A DNA stretch of 12,483 nucleotides from Hominenteromicrobium gallistercoris (GTDB lineage Bacteria; Bacillota; Clostridia; Oscillospirales; Acutalibacteraceae). Shown piece by piece: positions 6,690 through 11,828 of the stretch. Below the pieces are notes generated by a model that saw nothing but the letters and a program-made list of their open reading frames with translations, was not told the origin of the DNA and ran no database searches. Positions within the stretch are counted from its first letter, which is position 1. The number at the start of each line of letters is the position of its first letter. The stretch is from assembly GCA_019119145.1 (NCBI GenBank), contig DWXR01000007.1, positions 1 through 12,483 of the forward strand. Reading direction: 5' to 3'. Position numbers and translations under genes: made by a program.

Positions 6690-7011
6690 CAAAAAACCTT
6701 CGTCTCCGACCAGTATGTTCTCATACTGACTGAAGACGAAGGTTCTGTGCATTGTCACGAAATCTCCGCGTTACCACTTCATTTGCCGCCAAAAGGGGAG
6801 CGGCCGCTCATGCGCAGCATCCTACTGCGCTGCCCGGATAACGGAGGCAAAACCGAGCCGGATTAGTAGCGCGCGTACGCCGCGTGTTCGCCCGACTTGC
6901 TGGCAGGGGAGATTTTACCGGACTTACACATGCTGCCTCGCACCACCCGGCAGCTCTCTGCGGTGCAGTCGCCCGTAAAATGTGTCCTGCTTCACTGCAT
7001 TTATCGATGTG
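6690..7011 (-). promoter_or_regulatory. T-box riboswitch leader of cstA
   Basis: Read on the minus strand, this leader has three T-box hallmarks in order. The first is a Stem I distal module: AGAGAG, then GCTGCC, the loop GGGTGGTGCGA, and GGCAGC (about 6955-6931). The second is a T-box sequence AATGAAGTGGTAACGCGG (6783-6766), close to the usual GGTGGNACCGCG. The third is a terminator hairpin whose 5' arm overlaps the sequence able to pair with the T-box (TGAAG with CTTC). In this class the UGGN bulge pairs with the tRNA 3' end; here it reads UGGU, so the discriminator base should be A. The specifier codon could not be fixed by eye; the likely loop lies in GGTAAAATCTCC (about 6920-6909). A further hairpin-rich domain spans 6800-6890. 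Confidence 0.85.
6691..6742 (-). terminator. T-box attenuator terminator
   Basis: On the minus strand ACCTTCGTCT pairs with AGACGAAGGT, and inside it CAGTATG pairs with CATACTG around AGAA. Six T follow, then GTTTTG. It lies between the T-box sequence and the cstA start and is the regulated terminator of the leader. Confidence 0.88.
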
Positions 7012-7017
7012 CCCTTT

Positions 7018-7046
7018 ATCTTACGCCGCCCGTTCGGATTTGTCAA
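7018..7046 (-). promoter_or_regulatory. strong promoter of the T-box/cstA transcript
   Basis: A perfect TTGACA (7046-7041) and TAAGAT (7023-7018) are separated by 17 bases on the minus strand. The start falls near 7011, so the leader up to the cstA ATG is about 390 bases. Confidence 0.88.
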
Positions 7047-7156
7047 GGACTTTTGAACGGAATGTAAATTAAAAATTCGCGCATGTCCTTTTTGAAATAC
7101 CCCGCGCACCCCCGTAAACGCGCGGACAAGCCCATTCCCGATACAACAAACGCAAC

Positions 7157-7200
7157 AAAAAAACCCAAGCCGCAAAGGAGGTCCGGATTTTTTGGTTTTT
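7157..7200 (-). terminator. weak terminator candidate after the zinc-ribbon operon
   Basis: On the minus strand AAAAACC (7200-7194) and GGTTTTTTT (7165-7157) can pair with an inner CCG/CGG, ending in seven T. A second overlapping stem (TTTTGGTT with AACCAAAA, about 7216-7189) lies just upstream. Both stems are A/T-rich and weak. This is the best candidate between the operon end at 7239 and the cstA promoter. A CCGCGC/GCGCGG hairpin at 7102-7125 is an alternative. Confidence 0.4.
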
Positions 7201-7238
7201 GGAATCACCAACCAAAAGAATAATCCAATAAATTAAAA

Positions 7239-7775
7239 TCAGAACCTATTCTTTTTCTTTTCAAATTTGGCAGCGTATGCATAAATGATCGCGGTATAGG
7301 CTGCGGCCAAAATAATGCACAACGGCAGGGAAGTAATTGCATTAACGCCCATTGTGGCAAGCACAATCGCAATAACAACCGAAAATGCGATGCCGCCGAC
7401 CAGCGCATAGCTCTTGCCCACCTTTGCCTCTAAAGGCTTGTATATCAGGAAGAAGAGCAGCGCGGAATATGCGGCAATAACCAGGAAAAAGATTATACCG
7501 CCGACAACGGACGACATCGCAGCCGGTAACATACTCAGGCAGCCACTCACGAGAAAACTGGATACCGATCCGGCTACAAGGCATATGAGAATGCGAATTG
7601 CAACCTTTAAAGCCGCAGACTGCCCCTGCATCGGCTGGCCCACCGGCTGCGGCTGCCCCTGTGCCTGCAAGGGTTGTCCCTGCGCAGGCTGCGCCGGATT
7701 CTGTACCGGCGTGCCGCACTGCACGCAGAACGCCGCCCCTTCCTCGATTTTTGCCTCGCATTTCACACAAAACAT
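7239..7775 (-). CDS. zinc-ribbon membrane protein (178 aa), third of three
   Basis: The first 21 residues form a zinc ribbon: Cys3, Cys6, Cys17 and Cys20 in CxxC-x10-CxxC. A Pro/Gln/Gly-rich linker follows (about 27-53, with repeats of the AQGQP type). Then come four hydrophobic segments (about 56-80, 85-112, 122-143 and 145-168) and a basic tail KFEKKKNRF. The ribbon is probably cytoplasmic and tethered to the membrane through the linker. GGAAGGGG sits before the ATG at 7775. It is the last gene of the sigma-factor operon, 16 bases after the true (frameshifted) end of the gene before it. Zinc-ribbon membrane proteins of this kind are common in Firmicutes, mostly without known function; a role in envelope signalling is inferred only from context. 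Confidence 0.85.
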   Translation of the reverse strand: MFCVKCEAKIEEGAAFCVQCGTPVQNPAQPAQGQPLQAQGQPQPVGQPMQGQSAALKVAIRILICLVAGSVSSFLVSGCLSMLPAAMSSVVGGIIFFLVIAAYSALLFFLIYKPLEAKVGKSYALVGGIAFSVVIAIVLATMGVNAITSLPLCIILAAAYTAIIYAYAAKFEKKKNRF

Positions 7776-7791
7776 GTTTTTCCCCTTCCTT

Positions 7792-7926
7792 TCAATACGC
7801 CGAAGCCGAAGCTATGGCAACAAACAAAACAATCAGCAACACCACGACAAGGCATATAATAAAAAGACAAAATGTGGAACGCGCATAATTGCGCAGGTTG
7901 ATGTTTTTCGTTCCGCCAAACGCAAA
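7792..7926 (-). pseudogene. displaced 3' part of the second zinc-ribbon gene
   Basis: This is the out-of-frame C-terminal part of the gene that starts at 8318. It encodes FGGTKNINLRNYARSTFC, a motif of this zinc-ribbon membrane family, then a strongly hydrophobic segment (FIICLVVVLLIVLFVAIASA) and the stop at 7792. It has no ribosome binding site of its own at the junction. It would be translated only with a frameshift or if the base deficit is a sequence error. Confidence 0.7.
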
Positions 7927-8318
7927 ATAAGGATGATGATCTGGCCAATGAGCGGTATTGCAAACAAAAGCTGATAGCCGAAATACCCCCACATGCTGAT
8001 CGGCGTATAATCCTTGGAAGGATCATAATTCTTAATCGGAATATTGTACCCCATTCCATAGGCCGCCGGCTGCGGCTGATACCGGGGCTGCGGCTGCCCG
8101 TACTGCCGGGGTCTCTGCCCGGCATTTTGTCCGCCCGGCGCCACGGCAGGCTTCGGACCCGGATTCGCCGCTGTCTGGCCCTGCGCCGCGGCATTTTCGC
8201 GGCCCGTATGTACTTCCGCTTTCTCCTGCACCGGCGGGAAGCTCTGCAGAGACGCCCCGCATTTTCCGCAGAACGCTGTGCCTTCCGAAATTTTTGCTCC
8301 GCATTTTGAACAAACCAT
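7833..8318 (-). CDS. zinc-ribbon membrane protein, frameshifted (161 aa as read), second of three
   Basis: The N-terminus is a zinc ribbon with Cys3, Cys6, Cys17 and Cys20, followed by a long Gln/Pro/Gly/Arg-rich linker to about residue 95. The conserved block YTPISMWGYFGYQLLFAIPLIG then starts the membrane part. At 7924-7928 the frame is lost: the read continues as ILRLAERK and ends at 7833, whereas the -1 frame gives FAFGGTKNINLRNYARSTFC, the usual family continuation. One missing base in the T-run would restore a 175-residue protein with two membrane segments ending at 7792. AGGAGGAATTCACA precedes the ATG at 8318, an excellent site. The restored stop sits just before the next gene's ribosome binding site, which supports the repair. 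Confidence 0.8.
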   Translation of the reverse strand: MVCSKCGAKISEGTAFCGKCGASLQSFPPVQEKAEVHTGRENAAAQGQTAANPGPKPAVAPGGQNAGQRPRQYGQPQPRYQPQPAAYGMGYNIPIKNYDPSKDYTPISMWGYFGYQLLFAIPLIGQIIILILRLAERKTSTCAIMRVPHFVFLLYALSWCC

Positions 8319-8352
8319 TGTGAATTCCTCCTGCTTTCTAATAGCACATGTT

Positions 8353-8640
8353 TTATTGATGAATATCCGCAGAATCCTGTCTTTCTTCCACCGGCGCCTG
8401 CACCGGTGCGCCGCACTGCGTGCAGAACGCGTTGCCTTCCTCGATCCGCGCGCCGCATTTTATGCAGTACCTGTTCATCGGCATGGTCTGGATCATATTG
8501 TTCTGAGACGCACGGTTTTTGACCGCCAAAACAATCATTATAACCACGCCTACAATTAAACCCACGGCTGCAGCCACCATGAATATGGTCAGTATTGAGA
8601 ATATGCCCGCGAACGGCGAAACATCTCCGCCTCCAATCAT
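8353..8640 (-). CDS. small membrane protein with C-terminal zinc ribbon (95 aa), first of three
   Basis: The order of parts is reversed relative to its two neighbours. A hydrophobic segment comes first (about residues 11-41, IFSILTIFMVAAAVGLIVGV), then a short linker, then the zinc ribbon with Cys59, Cys62, Cys73 and Cys76 (CxxC-x10-CxxC), and an acidic tail. The ATG at 8640 is chosen because AGGAGG lies eight bases upstream; a GTG three codons earlier overlaps that site. It starts 19 bases after the sigma-factor stop, so it is cotranscribed and possibly translationally coupled. The ribbon closely resembles those of the following two proteins, suggesting paralogues. No function is known; it could contact the membrane-tethered sigma factor. 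Confidence 0.85.
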   Translation of the reverse strand: MIGGGDVSPFAGIFSILTIFMVAAAVGLIVGVVIMIVLAVKNRASQNNMIQTMPMNRYCIKCGARIEEGNAFCTQCGAPVQAPVEERQDSADIHQ

Positions 8641-8659
8641 GTCTTTCACCTCCTCAAGT

Positions 8660-10561
8660 TCAGATCAAATCAATCCACACAACATCCGGATTTGCTGCCG
8701 CAAAGGCTTCCTGCGCCGAATCGCCCAGCTGAAAACAGTATTCCGGCATATCCGTCAGCTTGATCGCGTTGTTTTCCAGCGTGATCCGGCTGCATTCATA
8801 CATTCCCGTGCCGCGGGAATACTCCAGCGTGAACACGCCGTATCCATCCTGCGGCAGACAAAGCTCCGTCACAATCTGAGAACCCGGCACCTCGACCAGC
8901 TGGTAACCGCCGTTTTCCTCCTGGCAGCTGTAAAACTTACAGTCCATAGCCATAAAGGGGCCCTGCGTGCATTCCGCCCCGATGACCAAATCCTTGATCC
9001 CGTCCTGATTGAGATCCTGATAGAAATATTTGACCGCGCCGGTATAATCCAGCCCATCGGTGAACTGGTACGCCCGTTCCCCGTTTTTCACGGAATCGAG
9101 CACGCCGGCGTATGCTGCATCAACGCTTTGCTCATCCGCCGAAGCAGGCGGCGCCGTTTCCTGCGCCGGCTCCTGCCCGGCTTCGATTTCCGCTTCCTCA
9201 ATGCGCACAATCTGATATTTCCCCTCTGCATTGGGCCGCAGAATCGCCCTTTTTTCGGCGTGGGTGTCTTCGATCCCCATGTCGTACAGATGGCGGTCAT
9301 AGGTGAAATACAGCGTCATTTCCTCGTCGGTGTATTCCGCAGAAGTAATATTGGTTTCCGCCGTAAAGTTTATTGTGGCGGGGAAGAAGCATATGCTTTC
9401 TCCGACTACCTGAATATTCCATTCATTTGCGCCGTGGTTTTCCTCTGTGAACTGGTAGTCCGTAAACGATCGGAACAAGCGGTTTACGTCTGCCACCGAG
9501 TATTCCGAGCGGTACTGGCTGTCATGGCCGTAGCTTTCTATCGGGTTGACCTGCCCCGTCGACGCCATTCCGCTCCCTTCCGGTCCCTGGCAAAGGGTAT
9601 TCAGCGCATTGACGTAGTCCATCTGCTCAAGCCCCTGCTCCGTAATCTCCTCGGGCCCATAGGCTAAGACGTATTCCACTTCGGCCTTTGTCAGATTTCC
9701 GGCAATCAGCGCCGGGTAGTCCGCTTCCGCCATTTCCCGGACCTGCGGCGCTTCCGGCGTCGGAGACGGTTCTGCCGTCGGTGCCGGTGTCGCCTCCTGC
9801 GGCGCCGTCGACGTTTCCGGCGCCGCGGTGCTGACCGCGGAACTCTGCTCCGCACCAAGACGGAACGGCAGCTCGTCTAGCCGCGAGCCGATGGAATAGA
9901 CCGTGTAGGCCGTCCCCGCTGCGCCGCCGACCACGGCAAGACCGACCAGCACCGCCGTTACCTTTCCGGCGACCGTATGCAGAAATCCTTTCTTCGCCGC
10001 TCCCGCCGCAGCGGTCCTGCCGCTTTTCCACACGTTCTGCGCGGCGTCGGCCGCCTTCGCGCCGAAGGTTTCTTCTGCGCCCGCGTGCGAGAAAATCTGT
10101 CCGGCCGCCCGGCTCTGGGCCATTTCCAGCACGCCGTCTGCCAACAAATCGGATTCCTCTCTGCGAAGCAGCCAAAGAAGCAGGGGAAGCGCCGACACGC
10201 CGTAGAGCTTGTACCCTCTTTTCTGCAGCTCTTCCGCTTTTTTCTTCAGATTCTTCCGGCCGTAGTTCAAACGGGACTTTACCGTATTTTCCGAGCAGCC
10301 CAAAGCCGCTGCAATTTCCCGGATGGGGATTCCCTCGATCTCGTACATCAAAATGCAAACCCGCTGTTCTTCAGAAAGCGCGTTGATCATTTCATGCACC
10401 AGCTGCTGGGTTTCCTGCTTGCTGTAGGACAGCTCCGGCTGATAATTCGGATTCTCATCTTCGATTTCATACGCAAAGGATTCGTCCTCATCGTTGACGG
10501 CGATATCCGAAAACAACAGCGGATTTTTCTTCTGCAGCTTGTTTTTGGCCAGATTGCCCAC
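8660..10561 (-). CDS. sigma factor C-terminal part: region 4, membrane segment and external domain (frameshifted gene)
   Basis: This frame carries most of a sigma-70 family protein whose start lies at 10782 in another frame; the GTG at 10561 is only the first available start. Numbering is from 10561. Residues 1-45 continue the end of region 2 and an acidic linker. Residues 60-110 are region 4 with helix-turn-helix IREIAAALGCSENTVKSRL. GVSALPLLLWLLR follows (121-133), typical of clostridial sigma factors of this group. A membrane segment lies at about 201-220, then a Thr/Pro/Ala/Glu-rich linker (240-275) and an extracellular-looking region of about 350 residues. That region has a calcium-loop-like DLNQDGIKD at 516-524 and several cysteines. 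The repaired protein would have 707 residues and be membrane-tethered, unusual for a sigma factor. Confidence 0.85.
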   Translation of the reverse strand: MGNLAKNKLQKKNPLLFSDIAVNDEDESFAYEIEDENPNYQPELSYSKQETQQLVHEMINALSEEQRVCILMYEIEGIPIREIAAALGCSENTVKSRLNYGRKNLKKKAEELQKRGYKLYGVSALPLLLWLLRREESDLLADGVLEMAQSRAAGQIFSHAGAEETFGAKAADAAQNVWKSGRTAAAGAAKKGFLHTVAGKVTAVLVGLAVVGGAAGTAYTVYSIGSRLDELPFRLGAEQSSAVSTAAPETSTAPQEATPAPTAEPSPTPEAPQVREMAEADYPALIAGNLTKAEVEYVLAYGPEEITEQGLEQMDYVNALNTLCQGPEGSGMASTGQVNPIESYGHDSQYRSEYSVADVNRLFRSFTDYQFTEENHGANEWNIQVVGESICFFPATINFTAETNITSAEYTDEEMTLYFTYDRHLYDMGIEDTHAEKRAILRPNAEGKYQIVRIEEAEIEAGQEPAQETAPPASADEQSVDAAYAGVLDSVKNGERAYQFTDGLDYTGAVKYFYQDLNQDGIKDLVIGAECTQGPFMAMDCKFYSCQEENGGYQLVEVPGSQIVTELCLPQDGYGVFTLEYSRGTGMYECSRITLENNAIKLTDMPEYCFQLGDSAQEAFAAANPDVVWIDLI

Positions 10562-10782
10562 GATGACGCCCAGCCACGCGGAAACCGCTCCGGTTGTTCC
10601 AGCGAATCCAGCTTTGCAAAAGCCTTGATATACGCTTCCTGCAAAACGTCCTGCGCCGCCTGTTCATCCTTCAGGTACTTCAGCGCCAAATAATACTTGC
10701 TTTTGTAGGTGCTTTCATATAAAAACTGAAAGCCCTCTTCCTTTCCCGCTTTCGCGAGATTTACTGCCTGTCTGTAGTCCAT
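10387..10782 (-). CDS. sigma factor N-terminal part: region 2 (frameshifted gene)
   Basis: The ATG at 10782 begins a sigma-70/ECF protein; GGAGGGGG lies about 14 bases upstream. Residues 20-67 are region 2 (LYESTYKSKYYLALKYLKDE, then AAQDVLQEAYIKAFAKLDSL), the part that binds core polymerase and the -10 element. After Pro68 (10579-10581) the frame changes to meaningless sequence and stops at 10387. The -1 frame instead continues AWLGVIVGNLAKNKLQKK, the expected end of region 2. A single missing base near 10579 therefore splits one gene. As read, this fragment lacks region 4 and cannot be a working ECF sigma factor. The start codon overlaps a small upstream frame. Confidence 0.75.
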   Translation of the reverse strand: MDYRQAVNLAKAGKEEGFQFLYESTYKSKYYLALKYLKDEQAAQDVLQEAYIKAFAKLDSLEQPERFPRGWASSWAIWPKTSCRRKIRCCFRISPSTMRTNPLRMKSKMRIRIISRSCPTASRKPSSWCMK

Positions 10783-10904
10783 GTCCTGCCTTCCCCCTCC
10801 GATTTTTGCCTTTCCTTAATAGTCCGGAATATCTTTTCCTTTTGCTGCTTGTTCTCTGTGTATTCGTCCATGCCTTTCCTGAACAAACACACAAACCACT
10901 GCAT
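10761..10904 (-). CDS. possible small leader ORF before the sigma gene (47 aa)
   Basis: An ATG at 10904, preceded by CAGGA at seven bases, opens a 47-codon frame that runs into the sigma gene and ends at 10761, overlapping its first 22 bases. A second ATG at 10871 follows AGGAAAGG closely and would give 36 residues. The product is lysine- and glutamate-rich with no recognisable domain. Its end contains the sigma gene's ribosome binding site, so translational coupling is possible. It is not recognised and may be non-coding leader. Confidence 0.22.
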   Translation of the reverse strand: MQWFVCLFRKGMDEYTENKQQKEKIFRTIKERQKSEGEGRTWTTDRQ

Positions 10905-10948
10905 AATATTCCTGTTTTTCGTGAATCTCACCTCACTTACACGACTAA

Positions 10949-10972
10949 GACAGGTGAGCTTCGAAAAAGGTT
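10949..10972 (-). promoter_or_regulatory. possible ECF-type autoregulatory promoter
   Basis: On the minus strand AAAACCTTTTTC contains AACC (10972-10969), followed 16 bases later by TGTC (10952-10949). ECF-dependent promoters commonly have an AAC-containing -35 and a CGTC- or TGTC-like -10 at this spacing, and ECF genes often drive themselves. The element lies about 170 bases upstream of the sigma ATG. A 7-bp inverted repeat, CTCACCT (10927-10933) and AGGTGAG (10952-10958), overlaps the -10 side. No good housekeeping promoter is visible nearby. Confidence 0.4.
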
Positions 10973-10981
10973 TTATATTTT

Positions 10982-11008
10982 GGAAAAATTTTTTGAAAAA
11001 ATTTTTCC
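10982..11008. repeat. perfect 27-bp A/T palindrome
   Basis: GGAAAAATTTTTT at 10982-10994 and AAAAAATTTTTCC at 10996-11008 are perfect reverse complements around one G. The block of A- and T-tracts stands out in GC-rich surroundings, and begins 10 bases upstream of the possible -35 element of the sigma operon. It could be an UP-like or curved element, an operator, or a weak terminator. Confidence 0.9.
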
Positions 11009-11164
11009 GGCACGATGAAGCGCGCACCACGCCGCTTCAAACGCCGCCGCAACCGCCTTTTCCGGACGGAACAAGGCTCCGGACTGCCCTTCGGCCGTTC
11101 GGAGCCCTCTTTCTTTTGATATACAGCGAGAAAACGCAACGCGCAAAACCGTATGCGCGCTGCG
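11009..11164. other. non-coding stretch, no gene seen
   Basis: Open frames here are short, lack ribosome binding sites and encode low-complexity Arg/Ala-rich sequence. Apart from a GAAGCG/CGCTTC inverted repeat (11017-11038) and the terminator-like hairpin listed separately, nothing is recognised. Confidence 0.5.
11075..11117 (+). terminator. terminator-like hairpin without an obvious gene
   Basis: GGCTCCG (11075-11081) pairs with CGGAGCC (11100-11106), with GCC/GGC inside around CTTC, then CTCTTTCTTTT on the plus strand. No plus-strand gene precedes it, so it may end a short RNA or be left from a lost gene. Confidence 0.5.
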
Positions 11165-11216
11165 AAAAATAAAAAAATCCGAACCCCGCGCCAGCCGGCA
11201 CAAGGTTCGGATTTTT
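11165..11216 (-). terminator. strong Rho-independent terminator
   Basis: AAAAATCCGAACC (11173-11185) pairs perfectly with GGTTCGGATTTTT (11204-11216), a 13-bp stem. On the minus strand it is followed by a T-rich tail (TTTTTTTATTTTT), so it would stop transcription coming from the EamA side before the sigma operon. The symmetric A/T flanks allow it to work in both directions. Confidence 0.85.
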
Positions 11217-11218
11217 CT

Positions 11219-11339
11219 GTTGTGGCAAATGACCCTAATTGTGATACAAATGAACCCCCTTTGTCGTTAGGGGGTTCACTTTGCGCCAAGGGGGTTCACC
11301 CGCCGATGTCAAATGAGTTGCAAATATAGGAGGGGTTCA
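11219..11339. repeat. multi-repeat patch, possible IS21-like left terminus
   Basis: The patch starts TGTTGTGGCAAATGACCC and holds repeated motifs. TGAACCCCCT (11251-11260) and AGGGGGTTCA (11269-11278) form a perfect 10-bp inverted repeat. AGGGGGTTCA recurs at 11289-11298, and a one-G-shorter copy at 11331-11339. CAAATGA followed by C-tracts occurs at 11226 and 11248. IS21-family ends begin with TGT and carry several short internal repeats, which fits. No transposase gene remains beside it. Confidence 0.4.
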
Positions 11340-11540
11340 AAGCAGCATTGCCAGTGTCCCGCAAACAATGAGAGCCAGTCCCCATCCGGAACGGGCGGTC
11401 AACTTTTCGCGAAAAACCAGCCATGAAAAAGCTACTGTTACCAGGATACTTAGCTTGTCGATTGGTACAACGATGCTGGCCGGTCCGTCCTGCAAGGCGC
11501 GATAATACAAGATCAACATCGTCCCCACAGATCCGGCGAA
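11337..11540 (-). pseudogene. EamA-type (DMT superfamily) transporter, 3' remnant
   Basis: Only the last 60-odd codons survive. The frame reads SVGTMLILYYRALQDGPA, then IVVPIDKLSILVTVAFSWLV, FREKLTARSGWG and LALIVCGTLAMLL before the TGA at 11337-11339. This is the usual end of an EamA domain: the YYRAL motif, two hydrophobic helices, the FREKLT turn and a last helix. Upstream the frame hits a stop at 11541-11543, and no ribosome binding site precedes the GTG at 11528, so the gene is cut off on its 5' side. A full member has about 280-300 residues and ten helices. The break coincides with the start of a possible transposase remnant, suggesting an insertion followed by deletion. Confidence 0.8.
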
Positions 11541-11592
11541 TTACCGCTCCATGCGGGAAGTATATGGATTAGATCCAGCTTTAAGCGAGTAA
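11541..11592 (+). pseudogene. possible IS transposition-protein C-terminal fragment
   Basis: A plus-strand frame reads YRSMREVYGLDPALSE and stops at 11590-11592, directly before the repeat pair at 11618-11694. A conserved-looking C-terminus followed by repeats is what remains of an insertion sequence cut from the left. The YR-containing tail could be that of an IstB-type ATPase of IS21 elements, but 16 residues are too few to be sure. Confidence 0.33.
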
Positions 11593-11617
11593 ACTCACAG
11601 ATGACACTCAATTAAGT

Positions 11618-11694
11618 GCGGTATCCCTGTTCCGGAACAGCGGTTTCCTGCCGCCGGATTAGCGGTATCCGTTCCTCCGGAACAGCGGTACTCC
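11618..11694. repeat. paired 44-bp-spaced repeats with palindromic core, possible IS end
   Basis: Two units start with GCGGTATCC at 11618 and 11662 (44 bases apart) and each contains CCGGAACAGCGGT. In the first unit CTGTTCCGGAACAG (11627-11640) is a perfect 14-bp palindrome. The second reads GTTCCTCCGGAACAG, with one extra base. The outer edge reads ACTCCCGCACA. Repeated binding sites near an end ending in CA are typical of IS21-like elements. Confidence 0.55.
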
Positions 11695-11735
11695 CGCACA
11701 AGAATATTCACCTAGGGATCAGCAGAGCAGCGCTG

Positions 11736-11793
11736 AGTAGTCGCTAACACCATAGAATAGGCATCATGCTGACTACTTTATCGCAGATGGTGT
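11736..11793. repeat. two interleaved inverted repeats (pseudoknot-like)
   Basis: AGTAGTC (11736-11742) pairs with GACTACT (11771-11777), and ACACCAT (11747-11753) pairs with ATGGTGT (11787-11793). The order A-B-A'-B' would give a pseudoknot in RNA on either strand. It lies just after the minus-strand membrane-protein gene; no gene is seen between 11593 and 11828. Confidence 0.4.
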
Positions 11794-11828
11794 CCGCTGC
11801 GCCGCGTTGCGATCGCTGGGCTCCGCAT

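Noticed and set aside
5678..6733. 351-residue plus-strand open frame
   Set aside because: Antisense to cstA; a charged, repetitive translation with no start site and no family resemblance.
7597..7700. Repeated CTGCCCCTGC-like motifs as a possible CRISPR or DNA repeat array
   Set aside because: They encode the Gln/Pro/Gly-rich linker of a zinc-ribbon protein; the periodicity is short and follows codons.
7915..7930. Programmed -1 frameshifting in the zinc-ribbon gene
   Set aside because: The zero-frame codons ATT TTG preceded by T do not form an X-XXY-YYZ heptamer, and no convincing downstream stem was seen; a one-base indel is simpler.
8519..9667. 382-residue plus-strand open frame
   Set aside because: Antisense to the sigma-factor external domain and the first zinc-ribbon gene; no ribosome binding site or motif.
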